This document shows positions 27,352 through 35,715 of a stretch of DNA of 35,715 bases, in pieces. A program made the translations under genes and the position numbers. The first letter of the stretch is position 1. Every line of letters starts with the position of its first letter. Below the pieces are notes generated by a model, which was given only the letters and a program-made list of their open reading frames with translations, did no database searches and was not told the origin of the DNA. This DNA comes from Desulfobacteraceae bacterium (GTDB lineage: Bacteria; Desulfobacterota; Desulfobacteria; Desulfobacterales; Desulfosalsimonadaceae): assembly GCA_011390415.1 (NCBI GenBank), contig JAABSL010000033.1, positions 1-35,715 on the forward strand, read 5' to 3'.

Positions 27352-29535
27352 GTGCCCATGATTTCTCTTGAAGGCACCCTGGAACATATCACCTTTCATA
27401 ATGAAGAAAATCATTATACCATCGGCCGCCTGAAAACCGGTTTTCCAAAAACAACGGTCACCATTGTGGGGCATCTGCCAAGCGCCCTGGCCGGGGAAAC
27501 CGTTAAACTGACCGGTCAATGGACCACCCACCACCGGTACGGTCAGCAGTTCAGGTTCGACACCGCAGAAATTCTGCTGCCCGCAGGAGTCGACGGCATC
27601 CGGACCTACATGACTTCCGGAATCCTAAGCGGCATCGGGCCTTCCACTGCCGATAAAATCATATCCAGGTTCGGCGAGACGACCTTATCCGTCATAGAGG
27701 AAAGCCCTGAAAAATTAACTGAAATTGACGGCATCGGTGAAAAAAAAGCCGCCCTGATCCATTCTCAATGGCAAGCCCACCACGGCCTGACATCGGTTAT
27801 GAAATTCCTGCAGGAAAACGGCGTCAAACCCGTGTTCAGCGGAAAAATAGTCAAAGCCTACGGCCCGTCGGCATTAGATATTATCCGCAACGATCCCTAC
27901 CAGCTGGCAAATGATATCCCCGGCATCGGGTTTGCCGCGGCCGACCGGATCGCGCAAAACCTCGGCATTGAAACCAACGTCTTTGATCGTGCGCAATCAT
28001 GCATTCTGCACACCCTTCGGGAAGCAGTCAGCGAGGGGCATGTGTTTGTCCCCGAAAAAGCCATGCTGGAACGGATCAGCACACTGTACGAAATCGATTT
28101 GCCCACCGTGGAAGACAGCCTTGAAGACCTTTCCAACGCCGGCGATATTGTAATCCAGGCTTTTCCGGAACCAGCCGGCGACCGGGCCGTCTATCTAAAA
28201 CCCATGTGGCAGGCCGAACACAGCATTGCCGGCCGGATCGCGGCACTGCTCTCCGTGCCGGTTGCACCGCTCCCAAAACCGGTCAAGCAGGTGCTGGCCG
28301 AAGTGGAAGACCAGCTCATAATCGCCCTTTCACCGGAGCAGCAGACGGTTCTGGAAACCGTTACCGCCTGCCGGATCAGCATCATTACCGGGGGACCGGG
28401 CACCGGCAAGACCACCCTGATTAAATCAATTACCGAAATGAACCGGATCCTCGGCCGGCGGGTGTGCCTTGCCGCGCCCACCGGCCGGGCGGCCCGCCGG
28501 CTTGCGGAAGTCACCGGCCATAAAGCCCATACCATCCATAAACTTTTAGAGTATAATTTTCACGACCAGGTCTTTGGAAAAGACCCGGATGACCCCATTG
28601 ATGCCGATATCATCATCGTTGACGAGGTATCCATGGTGGACACCCTTCTGATGCATCATTTCATGCGCGCCATACCGTTTAATGCCTCGGTTATAATGGT
28701 CGGAGACGCCCATCAGCTGCCGCCGGTGGGACCCGGGAATATCCTTTCCGATATGATTGCATCGGAAACCGTCCCTGTGTTTTATTTAAACACCATCTTT
28801 CGGCAGGCCCGGCAAAGCCCGATTATTGTCAACGCACATCTTGTACGCAATGGTGAATTTCCGCAAATGCATAAAATGAATGCCCCGTTTGACGAGTCCG
28901 CGGAGTTTTATTTTATCGAACAGCAGACCCCGGAGAACGTGGTCTCTTCGATTGTTGATCTTTGCGCTGAAAAACTGCCGGATAGATTTGGTTTACATCC
29001 GATTGACGATATTCAGGTTCTGTCCCCGATGCACAAAGGGTTGGCCGGCACCATCAATCTGAACCGCCAGCTTCAGGCGGCCTTAAACAGCCACCCGGAC
29101 ACGCTGTCTTTCGGCAGCAAACGGTTTAAGGTCGATGACAAAGTGATGCATCTTAAAAACAATTACCAGAAAGACGTGTTTAACGGGGATATCGGCATCA
29201 TCACCGGCCTGGACAAAGCCGATAACCTGATGCATGTGAACTTTTACGGGCGCGATGTTGAATACAGCCTTGAAGAAACAGAAGAACTGGCGCTGGGCTA
29301 TGCGATTTCCGTACACAAATCCCAGGGTTCGGAATACCCGGCCGTGGTTTTGCCGGTGATCACCCATCATTACATAATGCTTCAGCGGAATCTGCTGTAT
29401 ACGGCCATTACCCGCGCCCGGAAATATGTGGTGCTGGTCGGCACGAAAAAAGCCCTTGGCATTGCGTTAAAAAACAATAAACCGCAATTGCGGTGCTCGG
29501 GATTATCCCATCATTTGTCGGCAATGACCGGGTAA
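27352..29535 (+). CDS. recD2: RecD2-type ATP-dependent DNA helicase
   Basis: N-terminal OB/HhH region, GGPGTGKTTLIKSI (Walker A), DEVSMVDTLLMHHF, VHKSQGSEYPAVVLPV, LLYTAITRARKYVVLVG. Confidence 0.95.
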   Translation: MPMISLEGTLEHITFHNEENHYTIGRLKTGFPKTTVTIVGHLPSALAGETVKLTGQWTTHHRYGQQFRFDTAEILLPAGVDGIRTYMTSGILSGIGPSTADKIISRFGETTLSVIEESPEKLTEIDGIGEKKAALIHSQWQAHHGLTSVMKFLQENGVKPVFSGKIVKAYGPSALDIIRNDPYQLANDIPGIGFAAADRIAQNLGIETNVFDRAQSCILHTLREAVSEGHVFVPEKAMLERISTLYEIDLPTVEDSLEDLSNAGDIVIQAFPEPAGDRAVYLKPMWQAEHSIAGRIAALLSVPVAPLPKPVKQVLAEVEDQLIIALSPEQQTVLETVTACRISIITGGPGTGKTTLIKSITEMNRILGRRVCLAAPTGRAARRLAEVTGHKAHTIHKLLEYNFHDQVFGKDPDDPIDADIIIVDEVSMVDTLLMHHFMRAIPFNASVIMVGDAHQLPPVGPGNILSDMIASETVPVFYLNTIFRQARQSPIIVNAHLVRNGEFPQMHKMNAPFDESAEFYFIEQQTPENVVSSIVDLCAEKLPDRFGLHPIDDIQVLSPMHKGLAGTINLNRQLQAALNSHPDTLSFGSKRFKVDDKVMHLKNNYQKDVFNGDIGIITGLDKADNLMHVNFYGRDVEYSLEETEELALGYAISVHKSQGSEYPAVVLPVITHHYIMLQRNLLYTAITRARKYVVLVGTKKALGIALKNNKPQLRCSGLSHHLSAMTG

Positions 29536-29542
29536 AATAACC

Positions 29543-29571
29543 TTGAATGTCTCCCGCATTTCGGGTATAGT
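29543..29571 (+). promoter_or_regulatory. Candidate sigma70-type promoter: TTGAAT-N17-TATAGT, with CCCG-catt-t-CGGG dyad in the spacer
   Basis: Match to -35 (4/6) and -10 (5/6) with 17-nt spacing, upstream of the SH3-domain gene. Confidence 0.45.
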
Positions 29572-29663
29572 TTACGATTAAATTAATTCAACCTGTTATT
29601 TTAAGCAGTTGTAAATTTAACAGATAACGGTTATTGGTTAAATTTTTTTCCGGAGTATTTAAA

Positions 29664-30320
29664 ATGAAACACCTTCTGGCGATGATTCTGCTCGCTTCTG
29701 TATTACTCGTCAGCCATATCCCGGTCTGCCTTGCACAGGAAATGTACGTTAAGGATGTAACCAGTCTCAATCTCCGGGCCGGCAAGGGCGTTAACCACAA
29801 AATCATTACCACGCTGGATCCCGGTGAACCCCTGACGGTGCTTTCAAGATCCGGCGAATGGATAAACGTTGGCACAACCGAGGGAAATGAAGGATGGGTG
29901 CTTTCCAAATATCTCACCGAAGAAAAACCGCCGGATATCAAAATTGAAAATCTGAAAATCCAGGCGGAAACCCTTAAAGGAAAGCTGGAGATGGCTGAGA
30001 TTGAAAATCAAAAGTTAATGGAAGAAAATATCAATCTCACCACCCGCTTAAATGAAAACAGCATCAGGCTGGGCAACCTGGAAAAATCATTTAATGATTT
30101 AAAAGAAAATTCCACCCAATACCTTTCTTTAAAAGAAAAATATGATGTCCTTCGACAAGAAGTGAGCGAAAAAGATACGAGAATCCGATTACTGGAAAAA
30201 AAAGTCGGTGATCAGTATACTGCCGTGGCCATCAAATGGTCCCTGACCGGCGCCGGCATCCTTTTAGTCGGTTATTTTTTAGGGTATCGTTCAAAAAGAA
30301 AACGGTCCTCACTTTTATAA
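29664..30320 (+). CDS. TIGR04211-like SH3 domain-containing periplasmic protein with C-terminal coiled-coil and TM anchor
   Basis: Start MKHLLAMILL with GGAG SD; signal peptide; bacterial SH3 YVKDVTSLNLRAGKGVNHKIITTLDPGEPLTVLSRSGEWINVGT; coiled-coil; C-terminal TM then RSKRKR. Confidence 0.88.
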   Translation: MKHLLAMILLASVLLVSHIPVCLAQEMYVKDVTSLNLRAGKGVNHKIITTLDPGEPLTVLSRSGEWINVGTTEGNEGWVLSKYLTEEKPPDIKIENLKIQAETLKGKLEMAEIENQKLMEENINLTTRLNENSIRLGNLEKSFNDLKENSTQYLSLKEKYDVLRQEVSEKDTRIRLLEKKVGDQYTAVAIKWSLTGAGILLVGYFLGYRSKRKRSSLL

Positions 30321-30342
30321 TCTTTAGTGCAGAATTAGCAAA

Positions 30343-31983
30343 ATGGAATATGAATCAGATTTTTTAGTTATCGGCAGCGGCGTTGCCGGCCTGCTGTTTG
30401 CCTTAAAAGTGGCGGACCACGGCACGGTGATTATTATCACCAAGCGCAACATCGCCGAAAGTAACACCGCATACGCCCAGGGCGGCATTGCATCGGTTTT
30501 TGCCAAAACCGATTCTTTTGAATCACATATCGCAGACACCCACGCCTCCGGCGACGGCATCTGCAATGAACAAGTGGTTGAAATGGTGGTCAAAGACGCA
30601 CCGGCACGGATTCAGGAACTGATCGACCTGGGCGTGAAGTTCAACCGGAACCGGGACAATGCCGCAGGCACAGCAGAACTGCACCTGGATCTCTGCCGGG
30701 AAGGCGGTCATTCTCACAACCGGATTGTGCATGCCGACGATCTGACCGGCCTGGCAGTGGAAGAAGCCCTGGTCGACCAGGTCCGCCGCCATAAAAACAT
30801 CACAGTGTTCGAAGACCATATTGCCATTGACCTGATTACCCGATCCACGCGCCTGCAGCGGGGAATGATTGTCACCACGCACGAAGATTACTGTTATGGC
30901 GCGTATGTGCTCAACCGCCATACCACAGACATCGAAACCTTCTGCGGCCGCACCATCATGCTTGCCACCGGCGGGGCCGGAAAAGTCTATACCTATACCA
31001 GCAACCCGGACATTGCCACCGGCGACGGCATCGCCATGGCCTACCGGACCGGTGCCACGGTGGCCAACCTGGAATTTGTTCAGTTCCACCCCACCTGTCT
31101 TTTTCACCCGGAGGCCAAAAACTTCCTGATTTCAGAAGCGGTTCGGGGGGATGGCGGCATCCTGGTGAATGCGGCCGGCGAACGGTTTATGGAACACTAT
31201 TCTCCCTTAAAAGAACTTGCCTGCCGGGACGTAGTGGCCCGGGCCATTGATGCGGAATTGAAAAAAAGAGGGGATGATTTCGTGTTTCTGGATATCAGCC
31301 ATAAAGACGCGGAGTTTATCAAAACCCGGTTCCCCAATCTTTATGCAAAATGCCTGACCTTCGGCATTGACATGACAACCGATCCCATCCCGGTCGTTCC
31401 CGCAGCCCACTATATGTGCGGCGGGGTGGCCACGGACATATACGGGCGGACGAATATCCAGCGGCTGTTTGCCATTGGCGAAACCGCGTGCACCGGCCTT
31501 CACGGCGCCAACCGCCTGGCCAGCAACTCCCTGCTCGAAGCCCTGGTGTATGCGCACAATGCCGCAAACCAGGCCATTGAAGATTCCAAAAACTTTAAGT
31601 TTGAAGCCTCCCCCCAGCTGGCCCCCTGGGATGACCTGGGCGCCATAGACAGTGACGAAGTCATCATGGTCACCCATTCCTGGAATGCCGTGCGGCGGCT
31701 GATGTGGAACTATGTCGGCATTGTCCGTTCGGACAAACGGCTGGCCCGCGCCAAACGGCGGATCGACATGATCCAGGATGAAATCAATGAATATTACTGG
31801 GATTTTAAGATCACCCCGGATCTCATCGAATTAAGAAACATTGCCACCGTGGCCGAACTGATCATCCGGTGCGCCACGCATAGAAAGGAAAGCCGGGGCC
31901 TGCACTACAACATTGCCTATCCGGAAAAAAACGACAAACGGTGGAAGAAAGATACCGTGCTGCGCCGGCCCTTTGTCAGCTGA
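30343..31983 (+). CDS. nadB: L-aspartate oxidase
   Basis: FLVIGSGVAGLLFALKVADHG FAD site; SNTAYAQGGIASVF; FVQFHPTCLF; GANRLASNSLLEALVYA; RESRGLHYNIAYPE. Confidence 0.96.
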   Translation: MEYESDFLVIGSGVAGLLFALKVADHGTVIIITKRNIAESNTAYAQGGIASVFAKTDSFESHIADTHASGDGICNEQVVEMVVKDAPARIQELIDLGVKFNRNRDNAAGTAELHLDLCREGGHSHNRIVHADDLTGLAVEEALVDQVRRHKNITVFEDHIAIDLITRSTRLQRGMIVTTHEDYCYGAYVLNRHTTDIETFCGRTIMLATGGAGKVYTYTSNPDIATGDGIAMAYRTGATVANLEFVQFHPTCLFHPEAKNFLISEAVRGDGGILVNAAGERFMEHYSPLKELACRDVVARAIDAELKKRGDDFVFLDISHKDAEFIKTRFPNLYAKCLTFGIDMTTDPIPVVPAAHYMCGGVATDIYGRTNIQRLFAIGETACTGLHGANRLASNSLLEALVYAHNAANQAIEDSKNFKFEASPQLAPWDDLGAIDSDEVIMVTHSWNAVRRLMWNYVGIVRSDKRLARAKRRIDMIQDEINEYYWDFKITPDLIELRNIATVAELIIRCATHRKESRGLHYNIAYPEKNDKRWKKDTVLRRPFVS

Positions 31984-31990
31984 CAGCAAT

Positions 31991-32010
31991 GGTAAAATTT
32001 ACCGGTCTTT
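31991..32010. terminator. Possible short terminator between convergent nadB and phosphoesterase genes
   Basis: GGTAAA-A-TTTACC dyad followed by ggtctttttt in the 28-bp convergent gap. Confidence 0.35.
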
Positions 32011-32011
32011 T

Positions 32012-32650
32012 TTAAACCATCTCGACCGCCGGTTTTTCGCCGTGCTTCAGCTCAATCATCATTCCTTTTCCGGTTCCGGGCATACCGCAGTTTACCACCG
32101 TTGTGTCCCCGATTCTGTCAATACCGGCCGCCTCGTGAATATGCCCGCAGATCAAAAGACGCGGCTGGGTTTTATCCACGAGTTCCCGCACATTTTTCGA
32201 TCCGGAATGGAACCGGCCGGCGACCTGATCCAGACAGCCCCAGGGCGGGGTGTGGACAACCAATATGGTTTGGGAATCGATCATGGGATATGCTGTGTTC
32301 ATCAGAGCTTTCTCAAAAAACCGCAGCCTGTTGCGAAACGGCAGGGGAATGGTTCCGGAAAGACCGACAAATGGAACCGATTGGACAAAGACTTTGTTCA
32401 GGTGCAATGAAGCGAGATTCGGATATTTTTGAAAATATTTGTCCACATATCCGGGATCTGAATTGCCCCGCACCATCAGTACCGACACCCCCATGGCATT
32501 AAACTGCTCAAAAACCGGCCGGGGCCGGAAATAACTGATGACATCTCCGGCAAGCACCAGCACATCCGGCAAATGTTCGGATATCACCGAACGGATGTGT
32601 TCGATGCGCTCAGCATTGGCATGAATATCTGCTGCAGCATAAATACGCAT
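32012..32650 (-). CDS. Calcineurin-like metallophosphoesterase
   Basis: MRIYAAADIHANAERIEHI (D-x-H), VLVLAGDVISYF (GD), RGNSDP (GN.D), VVHTPPWG, ICGHIHEAAG (GH.H). Confidence 0.92.
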   Translation of the reverse strand: MRIYAAADIHANAERIEHIRSVISEHLPDVLVLAGDVISYFRPRPVFEQFNAMGVSVLMVRGNSDPGYVDKYFQKYPNLASLHLNKVFVQSVPFVGLSGTIPLPFRNRLRFFEKALMNTAYPMIDSQTILVVHTPPWGCLDQVAGRFHSGSKNVRELVDKTQPRLLICGHIHEAAGIDRIGDTTVVNCGMPGTGKGMMIELKHGEKPAVEMV

Positions 32651-32662
32651 ATTTTTTATTTC

Positions 32663-33949
32663 CTATTTATATTTAAAAGGCGGGTAATCATCCGGAATAA
32701 ATGCCCTGACCTTATCTCCGAGCTGATGGGTGGCCAGCACCGACCGGTCGGCAAAATTGATGGCCATCTGCATCAGCTCAGGACCTCGTAACAGACCGAG
32801 GCAGCCGGATGCCGCACTGATCTCGTTAAATGTCTTTACCGGGTCCCGCCGGATGTTCGGACCGGCAATGATCACCGGCACGGGTTCACCGGAATGAATC
32901 AGTTTTGAATCGCTGGGCGTGGAATGGTCGCCGGTGACAATCACCATGATATCTTTTCTTTTTTCAATAGTATCAGCAATTTCTGCCATGCCTTTATCCA
33001 GGCTTTCCAGCGCCTTTTTTTTCAAAACCGGGGTTCCCTTGTGGGAAATTTTATCCGGCACGTTGGTATGCACATGAAAAAAATCATGTATTGGATCATC
33101 TATCGCCCGCCGGATGCGCTCTTTTAAATCGCGACCCGCATCTTTGCTGTCTTCGGCACGGACAAAATCAAATCCCAGTTCATGGGCCAGCCCCGCATAA
33201 ATCGCATCTGATGCGATCATCAACGGGGTTAATCCCCATAAATCCGCAAACGGTTTCTGAACCACCCGCCGGCCGCACCGCTGGGTCACCAGAAAATTGG
33301 CTTTTGGGCTCAAATCGGAATTGCCGGACAACCGTCGATGACAATGCGCCAGATATTTATTTAAGGCATCGGCAGTCTGTTTTGCCCGGACCGGCTCCGG
33401 GTTGTTTTCTATCGGCACCACCCGGCCGACGGGTTTTCCGCGGGTTATGGGGTCGGAATCCGAGATATGGGGCGAGACATTGTTTTTGATCACAATAATT
33501 CCGTCATTGCGCCGGGTCTGGCAAAGCGTAAAACGGATATTGTCCGTTTCATAGGATGCAACCGCATTGTAAAGTGGGCCCAGGTCGGCTTTGGTTCCGC
33601 TGATGTCATCCCTGCCCTGGTCAAGAACAAAGACGCCGTCTTCTATTCGAACCCCTGAAAAATGGGCCAATGCCAAAACATCCGGATCATCAAAAACCAC
33701 CTTCTCCCCCACTGCTTCCAAAAGTCCCCTGCCGGGAAAATTTTTCCGGTCGTATCCGAAAAGCAGGTAATGGGCCATTTCACTGGGCAGGCATTCGCCG
33801 GGAGACGACGCATGAAACAGGCCGCTGCTGCCGATGGCGGTCAGTTGATCCATATTCGGGGTATTGGCCGCTTCCAGCGGGGTGCGACGGCCAAGAACTT
33901 CATAGGAGCGATCGCCGACACCGTCGAGCAAAACTAAAATGATTTTCAT
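32663..33949 (-). CDS. Alkaline phosphatase superfamily protein, apgM-type (2,3-bisphosphoglycerate-independent phosphoglycerate mutase-like), divergent
   Basis: Start at MKIILVLLDGVGDRSYEVLGRRTPLEAANTPNMDQL; PSEMAHYLLFGYD nucleophile region; DKISH and TGDHSTPSDSKLIHSGEPVPV metal-site motifs. Confidence 0.85.
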   Translation of the reverse strand: MKIILVLLDGVGDRSYEVLGRRTPLEAANTPNMDQLTAIGSSGLFHASSPGECLPSEMAHYLLFGYDRKNFPGRGLLEAVGEKVVFDDPDVLALAHFSGVRIEDGVFVLDQGRDDISGTKADLGPLYNAVASYETDNIRFTLCQTRRNDGIIVIKNNVSPHISDSDPITRGKPVGRVVPIENNPEPVRAKQTADALNKYLAHCHRRLSGNSDLSPKANFLVTQRCGRRVVQKPFADLWGLTPLMIASDAIYAGLAHELGFDFVRAEDSKDAGRDLKERIRRAIDDPIHDFFHVHTNVPDKISHKGTPVLKKKALESLDKGMAEIADTIEKRKDIMVIVTGDHSTPSDSKLIHSGEPVPVIIAGPNIRRDPVKTFNEISAASGCLGLLRGPELMQMAINFADRSVLATHQLGDKVRAFIPDDYPPFKYK

Positions 33950-33956
33950 CAGCTGC

Positions 33957-34781
33957 CTATCTGCCGATGGCTTTGTCATGGGACATTTGCAGATATTCTT
34001 CCACGATGGCCTTGCCTTTTAATAAATCCGTGCGGTTTCTTAATTCAATCACCCACCAGGTGCAGGGGGTCTGTTGCAGGAGCGTCAGCCGGTCGGCGAT
34101 GTCTTCAACCCGCTGGGGTGGGATATGTCCCACCCCGGAGAGTTCCCTGTGATAAATATGGGCGTTGACCACCCGGTCCGCATGGGGGGTGATAAAATCG
34201 CTCACCGCATAGGTCTGGCTTTCGATGGTTTCACATCCATAGGCATGACCAATGTCAAAGGTTACGAAAGCACCGCTACGGCGGACCATTTTCTCAAACA
34301 GATTCGGCTTGCTGCTCCAGCCCCAGATCAGATTTTCCAGACACACGGTGACACCGGATTCCACGCCGAACTGGACCAGCTGCCGTAAATTGGAAATGGT
34401 TGATTCCCATGAAAGAATCCGGGTGGTGTTATGGCCCAAACCCACATGAATGGAAAGATACTTTCTTCGGGCCTTGGACACCAGCCGGATCATCCGGCGA
34501 AAAATTTCCATCGACGCAATCCGGATATCTTTATCCTGATGACCGATATCAATCTGCATAAACGGGCAATGATAACGGACTTCCAGGGGCTTTAACAATT
34601 CCTGGCGCTTTGCCCACCGGGATTCTTCGGCCGGCGTTTTCGGCAGATGGTCCAGGTCAAAAGACCAGTCAATACCGTCAAACCCATAGTCTTCGGCAAA
34701 CTGCCGCATCTTTACATGATCGGTTATCAGATTGGGCGCCGCCAGTTTGGGGCGACGGATGGAAAAAATATTATTATTCAT
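33957..34781 (-). CDS. Sugar phosphate isomerase/epimerase-like (xylose isomerase-like TIM barrel, AP_endonuc_2 type)
   Basis: FAEDYGFDGIDWSFDLDHLP, YLSIHVGLGHNTT, GVTVCLENLIWGWSSKPNLFEKMV, FVTFDIGHAYGCE. Confidence 0.75.
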   Translation of the reverse strand: MNNNIFSIRRPKLAAPNLITDHVKMRQFAEDYGFDGIDWSFDLDHLPKTPAEESRWAKRQELLKPLEVRYHCPFMQIDIGHQDKDIRIASMEIFRRMIRLVSKARRKYLSIHVGLGHNTTRILSWESTISNLRQLVQFGVESGVTVCLENLIWGWSSKPNLFEKMVRRSGAFVTFDIGHAYGCETIESQTYAVSDFITPHADRVVNAHIYHRELSGVGHIPPQRVEDIADRLTLLQQTPCTWWVIELRNRTDLLKGKAIVEEYLQMSHDKAIGR

Positions 34782-34833
34782 TTGATTCTTTGCACATTCA
34801 TATCGCCTCGATCGCGTTCAGGTCAGTATTGAT

Positions 34834-35703
34834 TTAATAATCAGGTTGTCCCTTATCCAGAATCTGCCGGGCAGCGGCCATGGCATCCGGGATCTCTCCC
34901 TGAATGTAGGTTTCTATTATTTTTTGGGTCGCCGGAATGGCAAATTCCGCAAAAAAACGATTCACCTGCTTTGATGAGGGGGCGACCGATCCGTTGTGCA
35001 GACGATAGTTTCCGGAAAACGCGCACCCCAATTGTTCTTTTCCCCTTTCCCAGGATATTTGGAGGATATTTTCAATATCAGCACTTTGCTCGATATATCT
35101 GAGCGGGAACAGCAGCCGGATATCTGAGTGGGCGGCCACATCCAGGTATAAATCCAGGGCCTCACCGGTCTGGTTGATTTTCACCCGGCCGCTGTGAGAC
35201 TCCCGTTCTCCGGAAATAATCGGCAGATGGCCCAGCTTTTTGGCCAATGGGAATCGGATAACGTGCAGATAAAGATGGCACCCCGGGCAGGGAGAAAAAA
35301 ACCCGTATCGTAAACTCAATTCGGACATATACCGTCCGTTCAACGCCCGCCAGAACTCAGGGGATCCGACAACTATGAGCGGACGAATCCGGACCCGGGG
35401 CAATCCTGAAGAAAGGCGGGCAACGGCCTGTTCCACACTGCGCCAGGCCCCGTATTCCGTGCCGGTATATGCATAGACCGGGATCAGGTCCGTAAATTGA
35501 TGTGCAATCGTGCTTTTAATGGCCGCCGCCACGCTGTCCCGTCCGGCGATTTCCACCATGGCAGGTTTTTCCAGCCGGCGGTAGAGCGCAATCTGATCGT
35601 CGGACAGCATCCAGTCCGGAAAATCTATCACCTGCTCCGGCTTGTCCCGAAAGATATCAGCTGTTTTCTGATTATATTCTGCAGAGTTGATTTGATTCAT
35701 CAA
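34834..35703 (-). CDS. Uncharacterized protein; possible divergent PP-loop (adenine nucleotide alpha-hydrolase-like) ATPase
   Basis: MVEIAGRDSVAAAIK resembles a degenerate SGGxDS loop; PVYAYTGTEYGAWRSVEQAV; SPCPGCHLYLHVIRFPLAKKLGHLPIISGERESHSGR has a C-x2-C followed by a G-rich segment as in PP-loop enzymes. Confidence 0.6.
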   Translation of the reverse strand: MMNQINSAEYNQKTADIFRDKPEQVIDFPDWMLSDDQIALYRRLEKPAMVEIAGRDSVAAAIKSTIAHQFTDLIPVYAYTGTEYGAWRSVEQAVARLSSGLPRVRIRPLIVVGSPEFWRALNGRYMSELSLRYGFFSPCPGCHLYLHVIRFPLAKKLGHLPIISGERESHSGRVKINQTGEALDLYLDVAAHSDIRLLFPLRYIEQSADIENILQISWERGKEQLGCAFSGNYRLHNGSVAPSSKQVNRFFAEFAIPATQKIIETYIQGEIPDAMAAARQILDKGQPDY

Positions 35704-35715
35704 AAGAAAAATCCG

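Noticed and set aside
30523-31107. 194-aa minus-strand ORF opposite nadB
   Set aside because: Antisense to conserved FAD-binding coding sequence; shadow ORF.

Overview
This 35.7-kb window looks like ordinary chromosomal core sequence, probably from a Gram-negative Desulfobacterota/deltaproteobacterium (inferred from gene content and order). No rRNA, CRISPR array, transposase or phage genes were seen. The left part (about 1-14.2 kb, minus strand) is an outer-membrane/lipid A biogenesis supercluster, read lysS - lolC/E - lolD - bamA - skp - lpxD - fabZ - lpxA - lpxI - Gfo/Idh oxidoreductase - lpxB - msbA - lptF (partial; absent from the ORF track because it runs off the window). Next come a PilS-like histidine kinase and PilC. 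After a divergent AT-rich intergenic region, the plus strand carries a DHH-CBS-tRNA nucleotidyltransferase fusion, an M50 protease, trpS, scpA, scpB, a tRNA-Val(CAC) with a strong terminator, hsp20, lon, an RlpA/SPOR lipoprotein, recD2, an SH3-domain protein and nadB. The right end (minus strand) holds a less conventional four-gene cluster: a phosphoesterase, a divergent apgM-type phosphomutase, a TIM-barrel sugar isomerase-like protein and a PP-loop-like protein of unknown function. This cluster is my best candidate for undescribed biology. Other points of interest are a structured 280-bp region upstream of lysS, a heptanucleotide tandem repeat running into the scpB ribosome-binding site, an out-of-frame acidic ORF overlapping the scpB 3' end, and a pilC-pilS pair with no other pilus genes in the window.
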